Origin: Prevotella communis
GTDB taxonomy: Bacteria > Bacteroidota > Bacteroidia > Bacteroidales > Bacteroidaceae
Assembly: GCF_022024115.1 (NCBI RefSeq)
Contig: NZ_CP091792.1
Coordinates: 1,302,001 to 1,366,000, forward strand
Direction: 5' to 3'
DNA: 64,000 nucleotides
Shown: piece by piece, positions 56,404 to 64,000 of the stretch
Layout: every line of letters starts with the position of its first letter
Numbering within the stretch: the stretch's first letter is position 1
Notes under the pieces: generated by a model
Databases searched by the model: none
Told to the model about the DNA's origin: nothing
The model's input: the letters and a program-made list of their open reading frames with translations, nothing else
Translations under genes and position numbers: made by a program

Positions 56404-57840
56404 ATGAAAGAACTCCCTCATCCTCTTGTAGCAGCTATTCCACTAGTGGTCCTGATAGGTCTGCTGGCTGTGGTTATTGCGCTGTTTGGCAGTGATTCGC
56501 TGAGCGGTGGCAGTCAGGTGTCTCTATTGGCAGCTATGGCTGTGTGCGTGTTTATCTCGATGGTATTCTACAAGGAGCCATGGAAATCGTTTGAGCAGCA
56601 GATAGAGAAAACCGTGGGCGGCGTGGCTATTATGATACTGATACTGCTGGCAGTAGGTATGCTGGCAGGAGCGTGGATGATAAGTGGCGTGGTGCCCACG
56701 CTGATATATTATGGCGTGCAGATGTTGTCGCCCCAGTTTTTCCTGCTTTGTGCCTGCGTAATCTGTGCGCTGGTGTCGCTGCTCTCAGGCAGTTCGTGGA
56801 CCACGATAGCCACGATAGGTGTGGCATTGCTGGGTATCAGTCATGCGCTGGGCGTTAGCGAGGCCATTGCTGCAGGCGCCATCATCTCTGGTGCCTATTT
56901 CGGTGATAAGATGTCGCCCCTGAGTGATACCACCATCCTGGCATCCTCGTCGGCTGGTGTGGATATCTTTAAGCACATACGCTATATGATGCTGACCACG
57001 ATGCCTGTCTTTATGTTGACACTTCTGATATTTACGGCATTAGGACTGGGCTTTGATGCTGACGACAGTATTCATGTGCATCAATATACAGAGGGACTGG
57101 GAGGTAAGTTTAATATCTCGCTGTGGACGCTTCTGGTACCTGTGCTTACCGGCGTGCTGATTGTGAAGCGCGTGCCCTCGCTCATCGTGCTGTTCCTCTC
57201 GGCCCTGATGGCCGGAGTGATGGCCATCATCCTGCAGCCGCATATTCTGAAGGAGATAGCTGGCGATGCAGAGCTGGGCAGTGTGGCAGCCCTGACAAAA
57301 GGCCTGGTGATGACTTTCTATGGTCCTACAAATATTGAGATGGGCTCGGCAGAACTCAACGAGCTGGTATCTACGGGTGGCATGGCTGGTATGCTGAATA
57401 CCATCTGGCTGATTGTCTGTGCCATGTGTTTCGGAGCCGTGATGGTGGCTAGCGGTATGATTGAGAGCATCACAAGAGTGGTAATCAGTTGGGTGAAGAG
57501 CAGGGTAGGGCTGGTGGCCTCTACAGCCAGCACAGGCCTCTTCCTGAACGCAGCCACAGGCGACCAGTTTATCAGTATTGTGCTGACGGTGAATATGTTT
57601 AAGAACGTATATGAGAAGCAGGGCTACGAACCACGGCTGGTGAGCCGTACGGCAGAAGACTCGGCCACGGTGACCAGTGTGCTGGTGCCTTGGAATACCT
57701 GCGGACTGACGCAGAGCACGGTGCTGGGTGTGGCTACCATCGCCTATCTGCCTTATTGCTTCTTTAATATCCTGAGTCCCATGATGACTATTCTTGTGGC
57801 TGCATTGGGATGGAAGATCAAGAGAAAGGTTAAAGAGTAA
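56404..57840 (+). CDS. nhaC: NhaC-type Na+/H+ antiporter
   Basis: 478 residues with about eleven to twelve hydrophobic segments. Family features include LLSGSSWTTIATIGVALLGI, AIISGAYFGDKMSPLSDTTIL and RTAEDSATVTSVLVPWNTCGLTQS, the Asp/Ser-rich regions characteristic of NhaC. It exchanges Na+ for H+ in the inner membrane. The frame is open upstream but ATG at 56404 follows the -7 element at 56372 and gives the clean start MKELPHPLVAAIPLV. It is followed closely by the pepC gene (18 bases), so they may be co-transcribed. Confidence 0.9.
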   Translation: MKELPHPLVAAIPLVVLIGLLAVVIALFGSDSLSGGSQVSLLAAMAVCVFISMVFYKEPWKSFEQQIEKTVGGVAIMILILLAVGMLAGAWMISGVVPTLIYYGVQMLSPQFFLLCACVICALVSLLSGSSWTTIATIGVALLGISHALGVSEAIAAGAIISGAYFGDKMSPLSDTTILASSSAGVDIFKHIRYMMLTTMPVFMLTLLIFTALGLGFDADDSIHVHQYTEGLGGKFNISLWTLLVPVLTGVLIVKRVPSLIVLFLSALMAGVMAIILQPHILKEIAGDAELGSVAALTKGLVMTFYGPTNIEMGSAELNELVSTGGMAGMLNTIWLIVCAMCFGAVMVASGMIESITRVVISWVKSRVGLVASTASTGLFLNAATGDQFISIVLTVNMFKNVYEKQGYEPRLVSRTAEDSATVTSVLVPWNTCGLTQSTVLGVATIAYLPYCFFNILSPMMTILVAALGWKIKRKVKE

Positions 57841-57858
57841 AAAGTAAAAATTGATAAT

Positions 57859-59256
57859 ATGAAAAACGTACTGATTTTAGCTGCCTTGTGTGTCGCCATG
57901 ACAACGCAGGCACAAACGAAAGATGGAGGCATCAGCAAGAAGATGCTCTCTGAGATTGAAAACGAGAATGCGCTGCAGCCTGCTGATCGTGCATTGGTAA
58001 ACGCTATTGCCGCGAATGCCATTGACGACTTGTCGCAGAACCGCAAGAACGCAGGCGCGCTGGATACGCATTTCAGCATAGAGACGAAGAAGCAGAGCAT
58101 CACAGACCAGAAATCGTCTGGCCGCTGCTGGATGTTCAGTGGACTGAACGTGCTGCGCTCTGACTTCAACCTGCGTACCGACTCGCTCAATGTGACGTTC
58201 TCACAGGCTTATCTCTTCTTCTATGACCAGTTGGAGAAGGCCAACCTGATGCTGCAGGGCTGTATTGATACGGCTAAGAAGCCTATTGACGACCAGCGTG
58301 TGCAGTTCTTCTTCCATTATCCTATCAATGATGGAGGCACATTCTGTGGCGTGGCCGACCTGACAGAGAAATACGGACTGGTGCCTACGGAGGTGATGCC
58401 TGAGTCATATTCAAGTGACAATACCTCAAAGGCTCGTGCCCTGATTGCCAGCAAACTGCGTGAGTTCGGTCTGCAGTTGCGTGATATGGTGCAGAAAGAC
58501 AAGAAGGCATCTGCTATCGAGAAGGCAAAGACACGCATGCTCAGTCAGATCTACCACATGTTGCAGTACACCATTGGTGAGCCACCCATGAAGTTTACCT
58601 ACGCCTTTAAGAACAGCAAGGGACAGACTGTAGGCGAGGCCAAGGAGTATACCCCACAGTCTTTCTATAAAGAGGTTGTAGGCAAGTCGCTCAATGGCAC
58701 GTTTATCATGGTGATGAACGACCCCCGTCGTGAGTACTACAAGACCTACGAGGTAGAGTTTGACCGCCACACCTACGACGGACACAACTGGAAATACATC
58801 AACCTGCCCATGGACGATATCGAGGAGATGGCCATCAACACACTGAAAGCTGGTCATAAGCTCTATTCTTCTTATGACGTAGGTAAGATGCTGGACCGCA
58901 AGCGCGGCTATGCCGATACGGAGAACTTTGACTACGGCTCATTGTTTAATACCTCGTTTGGCATGAATAAGGCTGAGCGTATCTCTACGTTCGATAGTGG
59001 TTCTACACATGCAATGACGCTGACGGCTGTTGACCTTGACAGCAAGGGCAAGGCCACGAAATGGAAGGTGGAGAACTCATGGGGTGCTTCTTGGGGACAG
59101 CAGGGTTGCCTGATTATGACGGACCGCTGGTTCCGTGAGTATATGTTCCGCCTGGTGGTGCCCAACGAATATGTGCCTGCCAAGGTGAAGATGGCCTACG
59201 AGACAGCTCCTGTGATGGTGATGCCCGAAGACCCGCTCTTTCAGATGGATGAATAA
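57859..59256 (+). CDS. pepC: Exported C1-family aminopeptidase (bleomycin hydrolase/PepC-like)
   Basis: 465 residues with signal peptide MKNVLILAALCVAMTTQAQ. The papain-like catalytic triad is in QKSSGRCWMFSGLNVL (Cys, with the oxyanion Gln before it), STFDSGSTHAMTLTAVDLD (His) and KVENSWGASWGQQG (Asn). It has the full PepC length. PepC removes N-terminal residues from peptides; the signal peptide places this one in the periplasm or outside, unlike cytoplasmic PepC. It starts 18 bases after nhaC. Confidence 0.93.
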   Translation: MKNVLILAALCVAMTTQAQTKDGGISKKMLSEIENENALQPADRALVNAIAANAIDDLSQNRKNAGALDTHFSIETKKQSITDQKSSGRCWMFSGLNVLRSDFNLRTDSLNVTFSQAYLFFYDQLEKANLMLQGCIDTAKKPIDDQRVQFFFHYPINDGGTFCGVADLTEKYGLVPTEVMPESYSSDNTSKARALIASKLREFGLQLRDMVQKDKKASAIEKAKTRMLSQIYHMLQYTIGEPPMKFTYAFKNSKGQTVGEAKEYTPQSFYKEVVGKSLNGTFIMVMNDPRREYYKTYEVEFDRHTYDGHNWKYINLPMDDIEEMAINTLKAGHKLYSSYDVGKMLDRKRGYADTENFDYGSLFNTSFGMNKAERISTFDSGSTHAMTLTAVDLDSKGKATKWKVENSWGASWGQQGCLIMTDRWFREYMFRLVVPNEYVPAKVKMAYETAPVMVMPEDPLFQMDE

Positions 59257-59276
59257 TCAAGTAAACTTGTACTTAT

Positions 59277-60080
59277 ATGAAACAAGTAAGACCGAAAAAG
59301 AACCTTGGTCAGCACTTCCTGACCGACCTGTCTATAGCAAAGCGCATAGCTGATACTGTAGATGCCTGTCCTGATATCCCTGTGCTGGAGGTAGGACCGG
59401 GTATGGGTGTGATGACGCAGTATATCGTGGAGAAGCCTCGCCCGTTTAAGGTGGTAGAGATTGACCGTGAGTCGGTGGAGTATCTGAACGAGCATTTCCC
59501 GAAGTTGCGCGAGAATATCCTGGGTGAGGACTTCCTGCGGATGGACCTGCGCAAGGTGTTCGACGGACAGCAGTTTGTGCTTACAGGCAATTATCCCTAT
59601 GATATCTCCTCGCAGATATTCTTCAAGATGCTGGATAATCGCGACTTGATTCCTTGTTGCACAGGTATGATTCAGCGTGAGGTGGCCCTACGTATGGCCT
59701 CACAGCCAGGAAATAAACAGTATGGCATCTTGTCGGTACTGATTCAGGCATGGTATGATGTAGAGTATCTGTTTACGGTAGAGCCAGGCGTGTTTAATCC
59801 GCCTCCAAAGGTGCAGAGTGCCGTGATTCGCATGACACGCAACAAAGTGCAGAAACTGGGATGCAACGAGGAACTGTTTAAACGCATTGTGAAGACCACG
59901 TTTAACCAGCGTCGTAAGATGTTGCGTGTCAGTTTGAAGCAGATGCTGCCTGCTGACTCTCCATTTTTTGACGAGTATTCTTCGGTATTAACCAAGCGTC
60001 CGGAACAGCTTTCAATTCCAGAGTTCGTGGAATTGGCAAATTGGTTGGAAAATTACCTGTGTGCGAACACAAACGCTTGA
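59277..60080 (+). CDS. rsmA: 16S rRNA dimethyladenosine transferase
   Basis: 267 residues. The start VRPKKNLGQHFLTDLSIAKRIAD is the RsmA/KsgA signature; SAM-binding VLEVGPGMGVMTQYIV and GEDFLRMD, the catalytic NYPYDISSQIFFKML (NxPY), and the C-terminal FNQRRKMLRVSLKQML follow. It dimethylates two adjacent adenosines at the 3' end of 16S rRNA and is widely conserved. The stop is followed by the isolated transcript at 60.16 kb. Confidence 0.96.
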   Translation: MKQVRPKKNLGQHFLTDLSIAKRIADTVDACPDIPVLEVGPGMGVMTQYIVEKPRPFKVVEIDRESVEYLNEHFPKLRENILGEDFLRMDLRKVFDGQQFVLTGNYPYDISSQIFFKMLDNRDLIPCCTGMIQREVALRMASQPGNKQYGILSVLIQAWYDVEYLFTVEPGVFNPPPKVQSAVIRMTRNKVQKLGCNEELFKRIVKTTFNQRRKMLRVSLKQMLPADSPFFDEYSSVLTKRPEQLSIPEFVELANWLENYLCANTNA

Positions 60081-60124
60081 TTTTAATCAATAATACGTTA
60101 TTTTTCTTGCAAAAGGCGACGGAA

Positions 60125-60159
60125 TTTGATACGAGTTATCAGATTTCGTCGTACCTTTG
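60125..60159 (+). promoter_or_regulatory. Promoter of the stand-alone small transcript
   Basis: TACCTTTG (60152-60159) preceded by TTTG (60125-60128) at 23 bases, slightly longer than usual. It lies after rsmA and drives no protein gene on this strand. Confidence 0.65.
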
Positions 60160-60458
60160 CATCGTCAAAAGGAAACAATGACAAAAGAGATCTTCAATAG
60201 TATTTAGTTTGATTAGGTAGAAAGTTTAGTTAGTACCCTTGTGAAAGGCGAGCATAGAGTTAGTAAAAAGCATAGAAAGTTAGTAAAAAGAGAATCAATA
60301 GGTTAGTTAGTTATAAGGTTAGATTGTTTTTAAGGAAAGTAGGTATTAGTAAGGTAATAGAGATTGCATTAAGGGTAACAAAAGTAGAAAAGGTTTTTAG
60401 TTATTAATATCGAATGAAATGCAGGCCGCTGGTTGGTGAACCAAGACCTGCATTTTCG
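60160..60458 (+). ncRNA. Putative small RNA of about 300 bases, unrecognised
   Basis: A promoter and a strong terminator bracket about 300 bases with no conserved protein frame: all frames are crowded with stops because of repeated TTAG/GTTAGT words (for example GTTAGTAAAAAGCATAGAA and GTTAGTAAAAAG in tandem, 60256-60295). Near its 5' end a mini-frame MTKEIFNSI (60178-60207) follows an AAAAGGAAAC sequence, so a tiny peptide cannot be excluded. It does not show the conserved features of RNase P RNA, tmRNA or SRP RNA that I can recognise. A Bacteroidales-specific regulatory RNA is the simplest reading. Confidence 0.55.
60416..60458. terminator. Terminator of the small RNA, also facing the cyclophilin gene
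   Basis: AAATGCAGG (60416-60424) pairs with CCTGCATTT (60447-60455) around an inner TGGTT-ggtg-AACCA hairpin, followed by TTCGTT. The A-rich left side could serve the convergent minus-strand gene. Confidence 0.8.
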
Positions 60459-60477
60459 TTGTATATGGGTTTTATGT

Positions 60478-61149
60478 CTATCTTTTGATTCTCGTAGCCC
60501 TGATAATGCGCACATCATTAACAGGACGGTTGTAGTCGTCGGTAAACACCTTCTGGATTTTCTCTACGACATCCAGTCCCTCGGTGACTTCGCCAAACAC
60601 GGTGTATTGTCCGTCGAGATGGGGCGAACCGCCGCGCTTTTTGTAAGTCCAGTACATCTCAGAACTGAATCTGGTCTGTCCCTTGGTATTTTCGAGCACC
60701 TTCTCCTGGATGGCTTCCAGTTCCTTGGTGGAATAGGTCTTACCCCATACGATATAGAACTGGCAGGCGCTGGAGCGTCTCTGCGGGTTTCTGGCATCGC
60801 CCTCGCGAGCCATTGCCAGGGTTCCTCTGGCATGATAGTGTGTAGGCGTCTTGATTTCTGCAGGCAGCGTATAGCCCAGATCGCCTCCGCCCAGAATCTC
60901 TCCTGATTCTGCATGCTTACTCTTTGGGTCGCCCGCCTGTATCATGAAATTCCTGATGACACGGTGAAAGAGCAGGGAGTCATAAAATTGTTCATCCACG
61001 AGTTTCAGGAAGTTGTCACGATGCAGCGGTGTGTCATCATACAGCATGACACGGATGTTGCCCTCTGTTGTCTCAAGCAGCACCTCATTGGTCTGAGCGG
61101 CTGCTGGCAATACAAACAGCAGACTGGCTATAATACATTTGATTTTCAT
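60478..61149 (-). CDS. Exported cyclophilin-type peptidyl-prolyl isomerase
   Basis: 223 residues with signal peptide MKIKCIIASLLFVLPAAAQ. The cyclophilin core has GNIRVMLYDDTPLHRDNFLKLV, LLFHRVIRNFMIQAGDP (active-site FHRVI..FM.QGD type), GTLAMAREGDARNPQRRSSACQFYIVWG and YTVFGEVTEGLDVVEKI. It would assist protein folding in the periplasm. An insert of about 35 residues (KTYSTKELEAIQEKVLENTKGQ...) lengthens it relative to E. coli PpiA, as in many Bacteroidetes. The MATE gene lies 6 bases upstream on the same strand. Confidence 0.92.
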   Translation of the reverse strand: MKIKCIIASLLFVLPAAAQTNEVLLETTEGNIRVMLYDDTPLHRDNFLKLVDEQFYDSLLFHRVIRNFMIQAGDPKSKHAESGEILGGGDLGYTLPAEIKTPTHYHARGTLAMAREGDARNPQRRSSACQFYIVWGKTYSTKELEAIQEKVLENTKGQTRFSSEMYWTYKKRGGSPHLDGQYTVFGEVTEGLDVVEKIQKVFTDDYNRPVNDVRIIRATRIKR

Positions 61150-61155
61150 AAATTA

Positions 61156-62535
61156 TCAATTATCCATTTTAAGTTTCAGTTTGTTGTTCCAGTTCCCAGT
61201 AAAGAGGCGTGTCAGGAAAATGATGCCTCTGAAGGTCAGTTCTATGGCCATTGCCAGCCAGACCCCCATCAGGCCGTAATCCTTTGACAGGTACCAGGCC
61301 AGCGTCAGACGTACGCCCCACATGGATGCCAGACTCATAAAGGCTGGCTTCAGCGTGTCGCCGGCACCCACGAAGACGCCATTGCATACGATGGCGGCAG
61401 CAAACATCGGTTCGGCCCATGCCTCGATGCGCAGGACATCGGTACCCAGTGTGATAACGTCGTCTACAGGCGACATGATTGTCATCAGCTCTGGTGCGAA
61501 GGTCCACATCAGGATACCCATGAAGGTCATCACGACGATGCCCATGCCCACAGACATCAGTGCCAGACTTCTGGTCAGCACCTTCTGACCGGCACCTATT
61601 CCCTGTCCTACAAGTGTGGTGGCTGCTTCAGCTATACCAAAGCCTGGCATATAACAGAGACTCTCAACGGTGATGGCCAGCGAGTGGGAGGCTATGGCGA
61701 TAGTGCCCAGCGGGGCTACTATCAGCGTGCTTACTATCTGTGCACCGCCCATCAGCAGGTGTTGCAGTCCCATAGGTGCCCCAATCTTAAAGGCTGTGCC
61801 AACGGTATCGCTCTTTGGACGGAACGAGCCTGGGAAACCTTTCAGACGGAGCATATCGCTCTTTACCAGCAGGAAATACAACATCAGGATGGCTGTGACG
61901 AGTTCGGCAAGTCCTGTGCCCATGGCAGCGCCCATCACGCCGAGGTCGAGGATATAGATAAAGAAATAGTTGAAGATAACGTCCATCACACACATACCAA
62001 TGTTGAGGATAGAGGGTATCTTCATATTACCTGAGCACTTCAGCATAGAGCCTGCCAGTCCTTCCATCTGGAAGAAGATGCCTGCCAGTCCGATGATGGC
62101 AAAATAGAGTGAGGCATCACGTGCTATCTCTGTACTGCCGCCAAGCCAGTAGGGCAGGAAGGGACTGATGCCTATGCAGATGCCACTCATCACGAAACTG
62201 AATATCAGGCAGCATACCAAGGCCTGACGCAACACACGACGTGCCGCCTCAAAGTCGTTGGCACCAATGAAATGGGCCACCTGTACAGAGAATCCCATCG
62301 AGGCTGCAGAGGCCAGTCCGCCCATCAGCCATCCGGTGGTCTCAACCAGTCCGATGGAAGCAGAAGCCTTTGCACCCAGATGTCCCACCATGGATGCGTC
62401 GATGAAGAACATCACCGTGGCGGATATCTGTGCAAGGATAGAGGGAATAGAAAGTTGCACGATGAGCCGCAACTTCTCCTGTTGCGTCATCGTGCGACCT
62501 TCACGTATGTATGATAATAAGTCTTTACTTTTCAC
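61156..62535 (-). CDS. MATE-family multidrug/solute efflux transporter
   Basis: About 459 residues with twelve hydrophobic segments in two MATE repeats. Features include LSIPSILAQISATVMFFIDASMVGHLGAKASA at the first helix pair, WLMGGLASAASMGFSVQVAHFIGAN, GLAGSMLKCSGNMKIPSILNI and GIAEAATTLVGQGIGAG in the second half. It exports cationic or other compounds using Na+ or H+ gradients. The start is uncertain: homologue-like sequence begins VKSKDLLSYIREGR, reading from a GTG at 62535 that overlaps the upstream gene's stop by 11 bases; ATG at 62490 would remove this part. Confidence 0.88.
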   Translation of the reverse strand: MKSKDLLSYIREGRTMTQQEKLRLIVQLSIPSILAQISATVMFFIDASMVGHLGAKASASIGLVETTGWLMGGLASAASMGFSVQVAHFIGANDFEAARRVLRQALVCCLIFSFVMSGICIGISPFLPYWLGGSTEIARDASLYFAIIGLAGIFFQMEGLAGSMLKCSGNMKIPSILNIGMCVMDVIFNYFFIYILDLGVMGAAMGTGLAELVTAILMLYFLLVKSDMLRLKGFPGSFRPKSDTVGTAFKIGAPMGLQHLLMGGAQIVSTLIVAPLGTIAIASHSLAITVESLCYMPGFGIAEAATTLVGQGIGAGQKVLTRSLALMSVGMGIVVMTFMGILMWTFAPELMTIMSPVDDVITLGTDVLRIEAWAEPMFAAAIVCNGVFVGAGDTLKPAFMSLASMWGVRLTLAWYLSKDYGLMGVWLAMAIELTFRGIIFLTRLFTGNWNNKLKLKMDN

Positions 62536-63997
62536 CCGTGATATTATCAACAGCATCGCGAGCCTGATCATTCAGGTTGACGTTGCGGGTAGTCTTAGCC
62601 TCGATAGTGCCAGCACGCATGATGTCGGCCATATCAACGCCAGTGGCACTCTTCAGCACGTCGAAGGCCTGCTTGATGGCTACGGGCACGTTGCCGCTCA
62701 TGGCAGAGATACCCTGGCCGTCACCACTGTAGATATTGACATCCTTGATGGCTGAGATAGGCTTAGCCACATTCTCTACAACCTGAGGCAGTACCTCGAT
62801 CATCATCTGAACGACAGCTGCATTGTTATACTTCTTGTAAGCCTCAGCCTTCTTGTCCATAGCAAGCGCTTCGGCCTCACCTTTCTTCTGGATAGCATAA
62901 GCCTCGGCCTCACCCTTGGCCTTGATACCGGCAGCCTCCTGTTCCAGACGGTAACGGGTAGCATCAGACTCGGCATTCTGGGCAAGTGCACGCTGTTCGG
63001 CCTCATACTTTTGAGCCTCAGCCACACGCTTGCGCTGTTCCAGTTCTGCGGCAGCATCACGCTCAACCTTATACTTATCGGCATCAGCCTTCTTCTCAAT
63101 CTCAGCAGACAGTTCGTTCTGCTTAATCTCAATGCGCTCCTTTGACAGGATCTGCTCACGCTTGGTCTTCTCAATCTCAGCCTCAACGGTCTTCACGTTG
63201 ATGGTCTTCTGCTGTTCCTGCTGCTGGATAGCGTATGCAGCATCGGCATCGGCCTGAGCGGTGTCGGCCTGCTGTTTCAGGGCAGCACGCTTCAAGGCGA
63301 GATCGTTGTTCTTGATAGCAATAGCGGTATCGGCATCCACGCGGGCATCATTAGACTCCTTGTCGGCCTTAGACACCTCAATCTTCACGTCGCGCTCAGC
63401 GATAGCACGGTTGATAGCGGCATCTTTCTTGATCTTGGCAGTGTTGTCGGCACCCAGGTCCTTGATAAGGCCTTCGCGGTCGGTCACGTTCTGGATGTTA
63501 CATGAGATGATGTCGATACCCAGTTTCGCCATGTCGGGTGACGCTTTAGCCATCACCTGGTCAGAGAAACCATCACGATCGGTATTCAGCGAACGCAGGT
63601 CGAGCGTACCGATAATCTCACGCATGTTACCCTGCAGGGAGTCCTGCAACTGCATGGCAATCTCGTCGGGCGTCATGTTCAGGAAGTTCTTGGCTGCCAG
63701 ACGGGTTCCCTCGCTATCGGGTGTGACACGAATCTTGGCCACGGCATCAACGTCAACATTGATGAAATCGTTGGTAGGCACGCTCTCCTCTGTCTTGATA
63801 TCTACAGTAATCTGTCCCAGGTAGACGCGGTCCAGACGCTCGAGGAACGGAATACGGAATCCGCCCTTACCAATGAGCACGCGAGGCTGCTTGGAAAGAC
63901 CTGAAATGATGAAGGCGAATGAGGGTGGTGCCTTCACATAGGATACGAAAACGAAGATGGCGAGGAAAAAGATTCCAGCGCCAATAAGAGCATACAT
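62525..63997 (-). CDS. Flotillin-like SPFH-domain membrane protein
   Basis: 490 residues; the start at 63997 is near the window edge, so a more upstream start cannot be excluded. An N-terminal membrane segment (ALIGAGIFFLAIFVFVSYV) is followed by an SPFH domain (VLIGKGGFRIPFLERLDRV, TVDIKTEESVPTNDFINVDVDAVAKIRV) and a very long Glu/Ala-rich coiled coil (about 190-400, IAERDVKIEVSKADKESNDA...). The C-terminus ends NLNDQARDAVDNITGEK. YqiK-like flotillins organise membrane microdomains. It overlaps the MATE gene, suggesting co-expression. Confidence 0.9.
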   Translation of the reverse strand: MYALIGAGIFFLAIFVFVSYVKAPPSFAFIISGLSKQPRVLIGKGGFRIPFLERLDRVYLGQITVDIKTEESVPTNDFINVDVDAVAKIRVTPDSEGTRLAAKNFLNMTPDEIAMQLQDSLQGNMREIIGTLDLRSLNTDRDGFSDQVMAKASPDMAKLGIDIISCNIQNVTDREGLIKDLGADNTAKIKKDAAINRAIAERDVKIEVSKADKESNDARVDADTAIAIKNNDLALKRAALKQQADTAQADADAAYAIQQQEQQKTINVKTVEAEIEKTKREQILSKERIEIKQNELSAEIEKKADADKYKVERDAAAELEQRKRVAEAQKYEAEQRALAQNAESDATRYRLEQEAAGIKAKGEAEAYAIQKKGEAEALAMDKKAEAYKKYNNAAVVQMMIEVLPQVVENVAKPISAIKDVNIYSGDGQGISAMSGNVPVAIKQAFDVLKSATGVDMADIMRAGTIEAKTTRNVNLNDQARDAVDNITGEK

Positions 63998-64000
63998 GAG

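Noticed and set aside
60160..60458. Small RNA as RNase P RNA, tmRNA or SRP RNA
   Set aside because: No recognisable core motifs such as the RNase P conserved helix sequences or a tmRNA tRNA-like end could be seen.

Overview
The window reads as chromosome of a Bacteroidales bacterium, most likely Prevotellaceae (Prevotella/Segatella-like). The evidence is the recurring Bacteroidetes promoter form (TTTG, about 19-21 bases, then TAnnTTTG), the trpBEGDCFA gene order, NspC-type polyamine decarboxylase, GldE next to ssb, and secreted glycosidases ending in a Prevotella-style 'IYTLDG...GIYI..GKK' tail. Genus is an inference; there is no rRNA in the window.

1-12.9 kb is housekeeping: the end of carB, nspC, a Gly-Leu-Leu-Gly tRNA cluster, a ssb/gldE/lysozyme operon, ilvC with a leader peptide, a KDG kinase, a RelA/SpoT protein with a damaged hydrolase site, an AAA-CYTH fusion, tRNA-Lys and small genes. 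A frameshifted formate/nitrite-transporter remnant sits at 12.9-13.2 kb. 13.3-19.9 kb is a complete trp operon on the minus strand, preceded by a classical attenuator whose 16-residue leader peptide has three consecutive Trp codons. 20-28.3 kb holds an MscS channel and two coupled multidomain glycosidases; 28.4-31.7 kb a GDP-fucose pathway (manC-gmd-fcl); 31.9-36 kb an M48 lipoprotein protease and an N-degron operon (clpS-clpA-aat).

About 36.56-46.73 kb is an integrated mobilizable element framed by 23-base near-identical inverted repeats. It carries a tyrosine integrase, helix-turn-helix proteins, a winged-helix protein, a MobV-like relaxase with a repeat-rich candidate oriT, and a plus-strand cargo operon: a KilA-N protein, a MACPF-domain lipoprotein (related in domain to Bacteroidales secreted antimicrobial proteins), a small lipocalin-like lipoprotein with a nearly identical signal-peptide coding segment, a TlpA-like thioredoxin and a beta-sandwich-like protein. 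This cargo is the most interesting part of the window. An intact IS4-type element with a clear target duplication (47.13-48.73 kb) lies just outside.

49-55.2 kb is a minus-strand redox/detoxification cluster (YqhD-like alcohol dehydrogenase, flavodoxin, FMN reductase, carboxymuconolactone decarboxylase-cupin, DUF362, alpha/beta hydrolase) divergent from an AraC regulator, with repeated TATATACCA sites between them. 56.4-64 kb carries an NhaC antiporter, a secreted PepC-like peptidase, rsmA, a stand-alone transcript that looks like an unrecognised small RNA (60.16-60.46 kb), a cyclophilin, a MATE exporter and a flotillin-like protein.

All family assignments come from reading the sequence; no database search was run.
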